Source of the DNA: Portulaca oleracea
Lineage: Eukaryota; Streptophyta; Magnoliopsida; Caryophyllales; Portulacaceae
Length of the DNA stretch: 64,000 bases
Assembly (NCBI GenBank): GCA_029582165.1
Contig: CM055869.1
Coordinates: forward strand, 57,361,518-57,425,517
Direction: 5' to 3'
Shown: positions 22,415 through 32,750 of the stretch, one piece after another
How positions within the stretch are numbered: the first letter of the stretch is position 1
Layout of the letters: each line of letters begins with the position of its first letter
Translations under genes and position numbers: made by a program
The notes under the pieces: generated by a model
What the model was told of the DNA's origin: nothing
Databases searched by the model: none
The model's input: the letters and a program-made list of their open reading frames with translations, nothing else

Positions 22415-22612
22415 TGTGAAACAAAGGATTGAAGAATATGAATTTTGATTCAATGCATTTGATTACAATGAGGCAATCGATCAGTAGTGTATTTATACAC
22501 GAGCTGAGAACCAAAACAGAATGAAGAAAAGAAAGAAAAGAAAGAAGAACTTATTTAACTAACTAACCTATAATCTAGCTAACTAATTCAGTTAACTACT
22601 ACCTTCTTCACA
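22415..22612 (-). repeat. 5' LTR of the copia element
   Basis: 198 bp, largely matching 17732-17912. It abuts the tRNA-Met primer-binding site without a spacer. Confidence 0.88.
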
Positions 22613-22796
22613 GTAACAAGTGTCAAAATTATAAACTTACATGATTGTTAAGATTAGGTAATTTTGTCTTCTATGTATGTGGTTGGTAGTAAGAAGTGGA
22701 ATTGCCTTCTAGTTTAGTTTTGTGATTGGTTAAATCCATATAATAATAAGCTTGAAATATATGTTGGTTTCTTTTTTATTTTATTTTTAAAAACAA
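22613..22796. other. Spacer
   Basis: Short AT-rich spacer between the copia element and a LINE fragment. Nothing recognisable. Confidence 0.4.
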
Positions 22797-23165
22797 CCCC
22801 ATAACAATTCTTGTGGCTGAAGTGACAACAATGCTTAACGGAGTCAGGGATATATGCTTTTTTTGCTGCGCATAGGAGTATTCATCTGGAAGGAGATAAT
22901 CTTATTTTCATCAATGCGGTCAAAGGTATATTTCAGGTTTGTTGGGAGATATCCAAGCTGGTCCAAGATATTCATGCATATATGGGGATGTTTTATGATA
23001 TTCGTGTTTCTTTGTTTGTTGTCAGGAAATCGTGCTGCAAATTGGTTGGCAAGATTTGATCACTCGATTCATTCATCAGATGTGTTCAATTCTAATTTTC
23101 ATAAAGATTTATCTGTTATTATTACTGCAGATGCTCTAAATAACTCTCTTGAAAGAAGTGCTTTC
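22797..23165 (+). pseudogene. LINE RNase H (RVT_3) domain fragment, frameshifted
   Basis: In one frame 'ILVAEVTTMLNGVRD' matches the AEa.A...GL.. start of an RVT_3 domain. In a second frame follow 'HLEGDNLIFINAVKGIFQ' and 'ISKLVQDIHAYMG'. In a third come 'GNRAANWLARFDHS', the RE-N-AD-LA end. At least two frameshifts. It derives from an L1 ORF2 C terminus. Confidence 0.7.
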
Positions 23166-23578
23166 TAGATATTGTTTATCCATATGAAAAAAAATGCTCA
23201 AAAGTCGATCGGTTATTAAAATTCAACCTTTTCAAATCTTAAATATAAAAAAATTAACATAGGTGATCAATCAAGTGATTACATTAGTTTCCACATACGT
23301 CACAAAGAAAGACTTTAAGCTTGAAAAGACCACTATGAACCAGTCCAAATTCACATGCTAAATAGTTTTATGATCCTGTGATCATTTAATAGTAAGCAGT
23401 ATATAATTAACTATTATGCACTTGACCAAAAAAAAAACTATTATGCATTTTGAAAAAGTGAGCTAAAATAATGTCAAGGTGCCTATTGGTTGTGGTGGCT
23501 TGATTATTGATTTTAAGTCTAAATTTTTCTAAAAGGAAAAAAAAAAAACTAGATACTGTGTGGACATGTTTATTATGT
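23166..23578. other. Intergenic, no gene seen
   Basis: AT-rich sequence without coding signal or repeat arms. Confidence 0.45.
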
Positions 23579-23884
23579 TAGGGTTGTTCATAGTCTAGTT
23601 CGGACCGAAAAAGGGACTGGACCGGACTGGACCGAGGACTGGACTGGACTGGACCGAGGGAAGTTCGGTCCAGTCCTCGGTCCAAAAAAATTTGATGTTC
23701 GGTCCTCGGTCCAGTCCATGGACCTAACTGAAGGACTGAAGTTACTAAAATTATAGGGTTTTCTTATGTATAGTCCAGTCCCGGACCGAAAAAAGTTCGG
23801 TCCAGTCCTCGGTCCAGCTTAATCCTCTTGTTCGGTCTTCGGTCCAGTCTAGTTCGGTCTAGTCCGGACCGATGAACAGCCCTA
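23579..23884. mobile_element. hAT-like MITE, TAGGG-TGTTCAT family, copy 1
   Basis: The ends are inverted: TAGGGTTGTTCAT on the left and ATGAACAGCCCTA on the right. The interior is built of repeated 'ggaccgaggactggact' words and their reverse complements ('tcggtccagtcctcggtcc'), so it can fold on itself. An exact 8-bp target duplication is not evident. Its ends match those of the element at 24753. Confidence 0.7.
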
Positions 23885-24383
23885 TGTTTATGTATTAATA
23901 AAACTTTAAACAATTTGATAGTGATTAATTATTTTAGGTATTGCAGCCCAACTAGTAATAATTCGTTTTTTAATTTAAGTTACATAAGCTTTGGCGTTGG
24001 TATGGAATAGTTTTTTCAAAAAATAAGTGAGAAAAAGACCTTCGAAACATCAAATAAGATGGCTATTTAGATAAATTAGAAAATTTGACCAATTAATTAG
24101 CCAAATGTATTCTTATTTTTCTAGAAAGTTGTTTATCTATGGATCGAGAAGTGAGTCAAATAATGAATCGAAGTGTTACACTCATTCTATCGGGACTCTG
24201 ACATCATTTGAACAACATTAAAAAAAATCAAAATACCTAATGATATTCTTCTATCTTGTTCAAATATAATTAGTTTGATTTGTCAATCATAAAAAAAAAA
24301 TCACACTATTTTTATTAGCATCACTTAATATTCTCATAATATGTTGAGTAAGTCTAAACAATTAATGTAATTGATCCTATGTA
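23885..24383. other. Intergenic, no gene seen
   Basis: AT-rich sequence without supportable features. Confidence 0.45.
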
Positions 24384-24618
24384 CTCCCTTCGTCCCATAT
24401 TATCTGTCACTTTAACTAATTTTCTTTTTTTCCAAAATATCTGTCACCTTACAATTCCAATAACAGATTAATTACTAATTTATCAAATTAACCTTATTAA
24501 ATACATTTTTTTCTTCATTTTTTCTCTTTTATTCACCATTTTCTTATTTTCAAGAATGCAAATTAATGTAATTGATAGCTTTTTTGGTTTTGTGACAAAT
24601 AACATGGGAAAGAGGGAG
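24384..24618. mobile_element. Stowaway MITE
   Basis: The terminal repeat 'ctcccttcgtcccatatta' is mirrored by 'aacatgggaaagagggag'. TA flanks both sides (24382-24383, 24619-24620). These are classic Stowaway ends (CTCCCTCCGTCCC) of the Tc1/mariner group. 235 bp, no coding capacity. Confidence 0.88.
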
Positions 24619-24752
24619 TAAGTATCAATTTCAATTATATACTATGTATTTAACAACTTTAACATTTGTTCCCCTTTCCTTTCACCGTAAATTTCTTCCG
24701 GTCATTGTCCATAACCATATGCTTAGTAGTTCTTTCAATGTAATGGACTTTT

Positions 24753-25055
24753 TAGGGCTGTTCATCAGGTTAAAACCGAACCAAAAAGGGGCAAACCGAA
24801 TAAGGGGCAAAGTTCAAACTGAAAATCGAACCGATTATAATCGGTTCGTTTTTTCGATTTTGAACCGAAAAATGCACAGTTTTTATGTTTTTTTCACCGG
24901 AACCGAATAAGGCATAAAGTCCAAACCGAAAACCGAATAAGGCATAAAGTCCAAACCGAAAACCGAACTGAATAAAAATCAGTTCGATTTGGACCGGTTT
25001 AATTCGGTTCGATTTTCGGATTATTCGATTCAAAACCGAATAATGCACACCCCTA
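24753..25055. mobile_element. hAT MITE, TAGGG-TGTTCAT family, copy 2
   Basis: The ends are TAGGGCTGTTCAT and ATGCACACCCCTA, flanked by a perfect 8-bp target duplication ggactttt (24745-24752, 25056-25063), which identifies hAT. The interior repeats 'aaccgaaaaccgaataa' words, including a tandem 'aaggcataaagtccaaaccg' near 24908-24960, plus their complements. Confidence 0.88.
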
Positions 25056-25063
25056 GGACTTTT

Positions 25064-25794
25064 TACGCAATAACAATATTTGATGCAAATGTTGCGTCAG
25101 CAATTTTTAGTAAAATCAACTTGGAATATCTTTGAAAATTGATAAAGGCACACCAATGAAGATTTTAATTTCGTGAGCATCATTAAATATTAATCAAATC
25201 ATTCATGCACCTTTTTTTATATAATTGTGGGGCTTCGGGCTTAATTTTATTCATAAAAAATGGGTAATCCACAAGTGCTGTAACAAAACAATATCAAACA
25301 AAAAAAAAAGCCTAAAATGAGGCTCAAGTCCCAGATATTGGACCCTGGATTATTGTCACATGATTCCATAAAGGTTTGTCCTCAAAATTGAAATTAGAGA
25401 GGAAACATTGAATTTCTCTTCGACTGGAAGAAGCCATTAAAATTACTCTTTAAGTATCTGTAAAATGTTTTTTTTTTTTTTTGTGTTGTATAAAAGTTTG
25501 TTGCTCTCGCATCTTATATGTAAGTCACTCACAAACCAAACAATTTAGCAAAGGTACAATCTTTGAATATATATATATGTAATTGTTTCACATTCTTCCC
25601 TGCTTACATAGAGTGTCTTGATTTAAATTCCATCTTTTCCTTCTCTCGGTCGTGGGAATGGTGTAGATCATCTAATTGAGGATCTTCCACTTAAGTTGGA
25701 TATCCAAAGACTAAAGTTTCTTCCAAAATTTCAGCTCATTATATTGTTGGAGTTATTGTAGGAAGTATTGCATCGAATTTCAAACTCCTGCTGG
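25064..25794. other. Intergenic, possible LINE-derived 3' part
   Basis: No gene. The last 150 bases may belong to the minus-strand LINE remnant that resumes at 26112 after the TRIM insertion, but similarity is too weak to call. Confidence 0.35.
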
Positions 25795-25799
25795 TTCCC

Positions 25800-26111
25800 T
25801 GTTGAGTTGTCCTACATCGGTCTTTGACACCCATATTGTGGTGTTTATAAGGGCTTGGGTGCCTCAACCTCCTAAGCTAGCTTTTGGGGTTGAATTGGAC
25901 TCAAGTCCATTATTTCACATGATATCAGAGCCAGGGTCATTGATGTTGGGGTCGTGCCCGCAGTTGTCTGCGCCTCGTGGTGAGGGGGGCGTGTTGAGTT
26001 GTCCCACATCGGCCTTTGACACCCATATTGTGGTGTTTATAAGGGCTTAGGTGCCTCAACCTCCTAAGTTAGCTTTTGGGGTTGAATTGGGCTCAAGTCC
26101 ATTATTTCACA
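25800..26111 (+). mobile_element. Complete TRIM retroelement, 312 bp
   Basis: Two 120-bp LTRs (25800-25919 and 25992-26111), each TGTTGAGTTGTC...TTTCACA, differ at only a few positions. The first is followed at once by a primer-binding site (TGATATCAGAGCC, 25920-25932) and the second is preceded by a purine tract (gaggggggcg). The pentamer ttccc flanks the element (25795-25799, 26112-26116). Only 72 bp lie between the LTRs. It has no genes, so it would have used proteins of a larger LTR element. Confidence 0.95.
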
Positions 26112-26116
26112 TTCCC

Positions 26117-26645
26117 AAACCTATGCCAGTTGAAGAAGTAGCTAGACTTGACATTATGTACCACATCTTTAACATTATACCATACGATGGAGTCTTCCTT
26201 GTTACTAGCCCTTAGAGGAGTTAGAATTCTCTTTATAGTTTCCCACTAGGAAGTTCATCTTATTACACTTTGGTCCCAACTTTATTGGTCTTGATTTATA
26301 GGTTTGCAGACCCTACGATCTCCCTACTTGGCAACATCTTCCCATCTTTTAGGAATTAGTTGTTTCCCTGCACAATTGTCCTTTAAGATAAGGGAAGATT
26401 AATCATTCCCAATCTTCTTTGCATATCCCTACTTCATGAGTTCTATCACTCTACACAGACCTCGTCATCCCTAAGAACCCTCACTCTTTGTGTGTGTCCT
26501 TTAAGAGAAGGGGGGAATGCATCTTGTATTCAATCTTAGAGATTTTGCTAAGGAGAAGACCGGGGTTGTGCATTAGCCTCCAAGCTTGCTTGACCAGCGG
26601 GTCATTGTTTATCCATTCCACTTTTGTGATGCCCAATACTCCTAA
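26117..26645 (-). pseudogene. L1 ORF2 C-terminal fragment
   Basis: The minus-strand translation has 'KGLGVLGITKVEWINND' and 'KQAWRLMHNPGLLLSKISK', the conserved 'GGLG.r......N.ALL.KQ.WRL...P.SL' block found after the reverse transcriptase in plant LINEs. The frame is broken downstream by several stops. It hosts two insertions: the TRIM on its downstream side and the foldback on its upstream side. Confidence 0.65.
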
Positions 26646-26653
26646 TCCTTTAG

Positions 26654-27170
26654 GAGGTTTTTTGCTTTTTGGACCCTGTATTTTGGGGTATTTACAATCT
26701 GAACCTCAATGTTTCAAAGTCTACAATTTAGACCCTATACAATATGGACCCAAAAAATTTAGTCCAAAGTTAAGTTTGACTCCGGTGAAGACCAAAATCT
26801 TGCATAAACTGATCGATTTACCCTTATTTCATTTACTCATTTATTTTAAATTTCCTTTTGAAATTGACTAGACTGAAGACTTCAATTTCACAGCCCATAC
26901 GCATATCCCACCCTTAGTGACTATTCAACTTCAAACTCCCAGAAAACCGAATGAATGAAGGGTAAATTTGGAAGTTCAGAAATAATTAAGGGGCAACTTT
27001 GGAAGGAAAAATCAGTAAAACTACAATAAGGACCTCTTTTGCCCGGACCCCTCTAATCATGTCCAAATTGTTGCCGGAAACAAAGTAGGATCCAAATTGT
27101 AAACTTTGAAACATGGGGGTCCAGATTGTTAATACCCCCAAAATATAGGGTCCAAAAAGCAAATAACCCA
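26654..27170. mobile_element. Long-armed foldback element, 517 bp
   Basis: Inverted arms of more than 100 bp: left 'ttgctttttggaccctgtat' near 26661, right 'atagggtccaaaaagcaaat' near 27145. Both continue through 'atgtttcaaagt.tacaattt' blocks. An 8-bp duplication tcctttag flanks it (26646-26653, 27171-27178). Between the arms is about 250 bp of AT-rich DNA. The TSD length fits hAT or Mutator-like foldbacks. Confidence 0.8.
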
Positions 27171-27178
27171 TCCTTTAG

Positions 27179-27422
27179 GTATAAAAAGAAGCTCTTTACA
27201 CTCTACTTAGGGGGAGGAAAGTGAAAATAGAGAGTAGGGGTTCATATGAGTAAAGGAGGGTGAGGGTATGGGAGGGTTCATAAGGGTAAACTACTTACCC
27301 CTGCTTGGGAGAACAATTTGGAAAGTTAATAAGAGTAAAATGTTAATTGACATATTTACCCTCTCATATTATATGTAATTCAATATAACACTCATACATT
27401 TGCTCTAATACTCATTAACTTT
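27179..27422. other. Spacer, no gene seen
   Basis: Contains a 'ttacccctgcttgggag' segment resembling the ends of repeats near 35040 and 36540 ('agcatgcaggggtaaag'), possibly one worn MITE family. Confidence 0.3.
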
Positions 27423-27735
27423 CTACTCTCTCTCTCTCTCTCTCTCTATACCCCTTCCCCCTTCTCTTTCTCTCTCTCTTCTCTTTTCTCTTCTCTCTCC
27501 CTCTCTCTACCTCTTCCCCCCTCTCTCTCTATACTTTCTAAACGACACTTTTCTCTCAATATACTCTCTCTCTCTCTCTCTCTCTCTCTACCCCTTCCCC
27601 CTTCTCTCTCTCTCTCTCTCTTCTCTTTTCTCTTCTCTCTCCCTCTCTCTACCTCTTCCCCCCCTCTCTCTATACTTTCTAAACGACACTTTTCTCTCAA
27701 TATACTCTCTCTCTCTCTCTCTCTCTCTCTACTCA
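27423..27735. repeat. CT microsatellite within a duplicated block of about 145 bp
   Basis: Runs of (CT)n alternate with 'ccccttccccc'. The block from about 27427 to 27565, including the unique string 'tactttctaaacgacacttt', is repeated at about 27566-27710 with near identity. It directly borders the 5'-truncated acyl-ACP synthetase pseudogene, so it may mark the truncation breakpoint. Confidence 0.85.
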
Positions 27736-27738
27736 TTG

Positions 27739-29170
27739 GGCTGGATAACACCTTGCCATTCATCAAGAAGAAGCCGCCTTTGTGGATGTGTTGTTGTGCT
27801 TGAAGGATGGGCCAAAGATACTATAGTTCTCTCGACAGGTGACTGAGAATAACCTAATCTGTTGTTACCTTTTTCTTACAACAACTCCCAGCGTTGATCG
27901 TGCATACAAGGGGTGACCAGTGTTATGTTGTTGATTAGGTGAAAATGTGGAACCTTCAGAGATCGAAGAAGTTGCCTAGAGAAGTAATCTCATTCAACAG
28001 ATTGTTGTCATTGGCCAAGTATTGTCTTTCCTTCCAAGTATTTTTGAGGATCAGGTATCTATAGTATGGAACTATCTCAACCAAAAGCTTAAGCTGATGG
28101 TCGTAGCCCCAAATGGTTTTATAGTTTAACACGTCCTTTCACGTAATGCCCTTTAGCCTTGAAGCATGGATGCTGCAAAGGCCCCCTTTACCTTGCGGAA
28201 ATGAATATGGGGGGTGTTAAGTTGCAAACTTGAGACTTCTTGTTCATTAATTTAACTCTGATACCATATGGAATCATCTCAACCAAAAGTTTAAGCTTAG
28301 GGTTGTAGAATTTAGAAACAGTTTTATAGTCTTACATATAGATGATTTCATAAGGATTGTGCTTTATCTAGTTGTGGATCACCTTCAGGACCAACGACGT
28401 CTTGGAGCTGTTATTGTACCAAATAAAGAAGAGGTTCTCAAGGCTGCAAAGAAACTCTCCACTGTAGAAGATTAAGATGCAACCAAACTTAGCAGGGAGG
28501 CATTGACCAACTTATTATACGATGAACTCAAGACCTGGTAATTCATAATAATGCAAATCCATTACCTCAAAAGTCCCGTCGCAAAATTGTTCCTCTGAAT
28601 TTAAAAAAAATATAAATTAGAGAGACTGATTTTGTTTACTCAGAATTTTTGCAATCGTTTATTGCGTTTTATTCCATGGGAAAGAAGTGGAAAGGAGTTT
28701 AGACAAACATTTTGGTTTAGTTTGTTACTTTCTTTGCTGAAAAAATAAATTATTCTCCCGATATTCGGATTATGGGCACTCTAGCATGCACAATTTTGCT
28801 TCAATGTGAGGGACATTGTGGAACTTAGTACCTAACAATGACCATGTTCATACTTCTTGAAAACATTGTTGATATGATTGCATTGCAGGACCTCGAAGTG
28901 CTCATTTCAAGTCGGTCCAATTCTAATCGTGGATGAACCCTTTACGGTATGTAGATGCATATTAAGTTATCATCATGATCATGGTGTAAAATCGAGTGGC
29001 AGTGTTTTTATGTGTTGTTATGTTCTGTTCGTGTTCAGTGAGGTTGTAGTAATGGATTTTGTGTTTTATCATTGTAGATTGACAATGGTCTAATGACACC
29101 AACAATGAAGATTCGAAGAGACAAAGTAGAAGCTAGGTTTAGACACCAAATAGCCAGTTTATACAAGTGA
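27739..29170 (+). pseudogene. 3' end of an acyl-ACP synthetase-like gene (AAE15/AAE16 type)
   Basis: Five 3' exons are recognisable: 27739-27838, 27939-28018, 28389-28537, 28890-28946, 29078-29170, all with GT-AG borders in matching phase. The peptides 'VVVLEGWAKDTIVLSTG', 'ENVEPSEIEEVA', 'DQRRLGAVIVPNKEEVLKAA', 'GPILIVDEPFT' and 'DNGLMTPTMKIRRDKVE' are the C-terminal part of plastid long-chain acyl-ACP synthetases (AMP-forming adenylating enzymes). The lysine of the MTPTMKIRR segment is kept. Two in-frame stops (TAG in exon 2 after EEVA; TAA at 28473-28475) and loss of everything upstream show it is dead. A TRIM sits in its second intron. Confidence 0.9.
28065..28336 (-). mobile_element. Second TRIM retroelement, 272 bp, in the pseudogene intron
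   Basis: Two short LTRs (28065-28131 and 28267-28336) begin 'tatggaa' and end 'aca' on the plus strand. Both share 'atctcaaccaaaag', 'ttaagct' and 'gttttatag'. On the minus strand TGGTATCAGAGT (28255-28266) is the primer-binding site next to the 5' LTR. A perfect 5-bp duplication tatag flanks it (28060-28064, 28337-28341). It belongs to a different family from the TRIM at 25800. No coding capacity. Confidence 0.85.
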
Positions 29171-30479
29171 ACGTACAACCATTGACCTTACATACTATTT
29201 TATATACAAAACTCAGATCTGATATACCGTTAGATATTTGTCATTTACACAAAGTTGGGATTCATACAACATTGAACAATTATTCTTTTCCTCTACTATA
29301 ATAAGATGAAACAGTCTTGGCTTATAAGTTGTGACTAGTTATTTATACCATATATATGACAACTTCAAGCCCATTGGAATGAATACAAGAAATTCTTCGA
29401 CGGATTTTCCCTTGGATTGTATCCTATGTCTTTTGGGTTAGCTTACTTGTTTTCACAACTTTTACAAAATAATATAGTAGACATTTATTGATTAACTTAT
29501 CCAATATATGTAAAGTTAAAAATCATTGTCAAGAAAGTTTAAACACACAAAGTTAGAAATATGGTAGGTTTAAATGTAAATATTTCACATTTTAACTATT
29601 TATTCTTATGAGGAAAAAAACAATTTATTTTTTCTGTCCAATCCGGCTTGGACTATACGCATTGATAAAGAGTGAAAGAAACCCTAAAATATTGGTGATT
29701 AAGTCACTTTTATTAGGGTGCTTTTCAATTCTTGGTTCTTCGTTCAAGTTCATGGGTTAAAACGAGAACCGAATATTAGAATTTCTTGGATCGAGTACTA
29801 GACTGAACTTTCCTCGGTCCATTCCTTTTTTTGGTCTGGACTGGGTCATGCACAACCCTACTACCAACTGTTGAACTTTTTAAAATTAACTTAACAAAAT
29901 TTATTATTACTTTCATGACTAGAGTAGTAAGATGAACAATTGACAAGTATAATTACCGGAAAATTTTAAAAATTCTTTTAATACTACTTATAATTAGCTC
30001 CTTGACTTGTTCAATATAGTATTACTTGCATGACCAACATGCGTTTCAATTGACTGTATAATTTTTCTGATAATTATATACGATTTATTTGACGAAGTGG
30101 CCTCCAAAATACATTAAAATTTTATAATATAAGATAAGAAGGTTAAGTAAAACTTATTAAAATTAAATATATCAAAATTAAATTTTATAATATGAGATAA
30201 GGAGGCTATCAAGTCGTGCATGACTACAAATGGTTGCTCAATTGCAACAACAACCACATACATGAGCGTACATTCCATTGGAAGAGAACAACAATAATAA
30301 CAAAATGTAAACATAACACAAAAAAATACAAATGACAATTCCAAGAAAAGTATACTCAATTGTAAACTATTTTCAATTTTACATGTTCATTCAACCCTAT
30401 TATCCTTCTCTAGAAGAATTGCTATCATACGTCTAGCATCCGCTAATGTTGCAGTCTCAAACTTAGGTCCTAATTATTG
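29171..30479. other. Intergenic, no gene seen
   Basis: AT-rich. A stretch near 29640-29865 ends 'catgcacaaccctac' and contains 'cctcggtcc'-type words, so it is probably a worn relative of the TAGGG-TGTTCAT MITEs. Otherwise nothing recognisable. Confidence 0.4.
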
Positions 30480-31742
30480 AAGATCCAATGGATACTTTGT
30501 CTCAGGATGGTTTTGTGTGGATTTGCTTCTCAATCTGCTTGTTGTTGCTTGACAGCCTCCAACAGGGGCGAATCTCGAAACTAAATTTAGTAGGGTCAAA
30601 CTTAAAGTCGTGAGTATTTGAAAATTTACAGATGATTAATAACATTCAATAATAGTAAAATCTAAATACAAACAACTCATAAATTTTATTTTAAAATTGG
30701 TATGATACATAATATAGGGTATGATATGTAATATATTGGATTACATATGTGCACAAATTATTCTTCTATTTTTCATTTTATACTTAAAAGGGTAAGTAAA
30801 GTTATAATTAACTTATTAAATGATATTATATAAGTATATTTTCATACAAAAAAAAACAATAACATTTCTATCTTTTCTCTAAAAAAGGGGTCACATGACC
30901 CCACGTGAACCCACCTTTAGCTCCGCCCCTGGCCTCCAACACCTTTTCTGAAATTGTCCCCCAATTTTTGATAGCGAGCTTCATATTCAGTGGAAAAGGA
31001 ATGTCCTCATCAGGCGTTCTACTGTCATGTTCTACACGGTCACTGAGCAAAATATATCGGACGCCCTCATTAACATGTACTACAATAGTTAGGAAAGTCA
31101 ATCTACAAGTGTAAGTATTACGACTGCTATACAAATTGTTAATCGCTCTCCTAAGACTCACTGAACCGATGTTTTTCACAATCATCAATAGCACTCATTG
31201 TATAAAGAACCGAAAAATCGGCCGGCATGAAACCCTCTTCTATTCCTGTGTAACCTTCCAAATGATGTCAAAGGTTCTCGTTACCTCTGCGAAAGAGAAT
31301 ACCGTATAAATTTCATCTTTGGACCTTAATTATTATTTTTGCATCTTGATGAAATGACAGTAGAAAATCAATAAGCTCATAACATTTAATGTGACAGACA
31401 CATAATGTCCATAGCAGTACAATATCTAAATCAATTGTGTAGTAAACTTATATTTTTGTTTGAATGTGCATTGTACTTATTGCATGCAGTCATATATGTT
31501 GTGAAAGCTAGCTATGCCATTGAAACTAATATTCATGAAATCTAAAAGTGCAATATGAGGATACCTGAGAAGTCTAAGGTGAACTCAAAATGTTCTGGCT
31601 CATTAGGCTACAAGCGGAGTAAAATTCTAAAACTACTGTCATGAGGCGCGTGGTTTCTCACTCCATTGATACGACAACGATATTTCTCATGGAATTCTCT
31701 TGGATCATCGCCAGAGTATATATCTACATCGAACGACTCCAT
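30480..31742 (-). pseudogene. Unrecognised two-exon gene, disrupted
   Basis: From a start codon at 31742 the first exon reads 'MESFDVDIYSGDDPREFHEK' and continues with one in-frame TAG to a good donor near 31564 (TCAG/GTATCC). An acceptor near 31290 (ttcgcag) leads to a second exon with 'EEGFMPADFSVLYTMSAIDD', then the open stretch 31194-30932 containing 'VRYILLSDRVEHDSRTPDED'. The frame changes between these parts and a further stop is needed. A hAT element (30563-30931) interrupts the second exon; coding-like sequence 'LEAVKQQQAD' resumes beyond it. I do not recognise the family. It looks like a once-spliced host gene, now dead. Confidence 0.5.
30563..30931. mobile_element. hAT MITE inside a pseudogene exon
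   Basis: The ends CAGGGGCGAA and CTCCGCCCCTG are inverted. A perfect 8-bp duplication gcctccaa flanks it (30555-30562, 30932-30939). 369 bp, AT-rich, no transposase. Its ends resemble the hAT copy at 55890. Confidence 0.92.
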
Positions 31743-32038
31743 GTTTGTATAAAACTAAATGAAACACAATAAAATCTTATTAGTAAGTAGTGACGTATTC
31801 TGAGTCGATAAATATCAAAAGGACTCTGGTTTGTTGGTCATTTGAATCAAAGATGCAAGAATTGCAAAAATAGGATACAATCTTATTGGTAGGTTTATTA
31901 TTTTTACTCAGTTTATTTTTATTTTCTTTAAAATTTTCCAAATTTAGAGGAGAAATCAAGTAAAGTTCTATATTTTTACGCAACTTAACTAAAAAATAAC
32001 ATTTTTTATTAATAACACATGAATTATAGAGTAGAGCC
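31743..32038. other. Intergenic, no gene seen
   Basis: AT-rich; could hold the former promoter of the minus-strand pseudogene. Nothing specific. Confidence 0.35.
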
Positions 32039-32690
32039 TGTTGGGATTATTTCAAGAGTATAAGAAGATTATATAGCATGAGAAATCATGTGGTACAAGT
32101 ATAAGGGTCATATATAAGGTGAACATAAAGTATATGATCAACACGGGCATATATGAGACCAGCACGGGTCGTGTTGGTCTCCAGAGCAGCAGAATAAACG
32201 CTTTGGGCTCAACACGGGTTGTGTTGAGGCAACACGGACCGTGGTACGGTCACCACAGGTCGTTGAGTCCTAGAATCCAATTTTAATGCCAACCACTATA
32301 TAATCTTCAAGCATTAAGTTACGATATCGATTTTATATCTGATATGATTCTCCAACAGCTATATCCTCATTATACCACATGGTCAATAGACTTAGTCAAG
32401 GCCATGATTCTAATTAAGGACCCTAATTAAGTCCTTTGACCAATGGTATGAACAGGGGTGAGAAGTCTCCTATAAATAGGAGACATTCTCAACCATTTGA
32501 GTACACCAATTCTATAATCACATTATCTCATTCTTTCCTAGACTGCAGCTATACTTGAGTGATTCAAGTGAGAAACCATTTTTCTCGAGTGTGTTAAGTG
32601 CTAAGCTTTATCCCTTTGAATATTTACGTTATAGTAAATAGTTCTTAAGGAAAGTGAGTTTGTCCACAACTCAGCGATATCCAAAGCAAG
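32039..32690 (+). repeat. Probable 5' LTR of a copia element
   Basis: Begins TGTTGGGATTATTTC at 32039, holds a TATA box within a hairpin (32465-32484), and lies directly upstream of a copia gag gene. The repeated phrase 'caacacgggt.gtgttg' near 32140-32235 is characteristic. The outer end is clear, but the inner end and primer-binding site are not, and no partner LTR is in the window. Confidence 0.5.
32465..32484 (+). promoter_or_regulatory. TATA box centred in a hairpin
   Basis: GTCTCCTATAAATAGGAGAC: a CTATAAATAG core flanked by perfectly complementary arms (GTCTCC/GGAGAC). The position fits the core promoter of the retroelement LTR. The palindrome is unusual for a plant core promoter. Confidence 0.55.
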
Positions 32691-32750
32691 TTTCCATTGT
32701 TTCTATACCTTTCACTCCCTTTCCTCTAACAATCTTAAGAACTATTTAGT

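Larger units (their letters stand above)
17732..22612 (-). mobile_element. Nearly full-length Ty1/copia retrotransposon, mutated
   Basis: A 4.9-kb element bounded by short LTRs (17732-17912 and 22415-22612) with TGTGAA/TTCACA ends. Flanking pentamers gtaat (17727) and gtaac (22613) are a target duplication with one change. The primer-binding site TGGTATCAGAGC abuts the 5' LTR at 22403-22414, and a G-tract (plus-strand C-run) forms the polypurine tract. All copia domains are in order on the minus strand, but stops and frameshifts break the frame many times, so it is not autonomous. Confidence 0.93.

Noticed and set aside
27446..27766. Minus-strand frame rich in Arg-Glu repeats
   Set aside because: It is only the translation of the CT/GA microsatellite.
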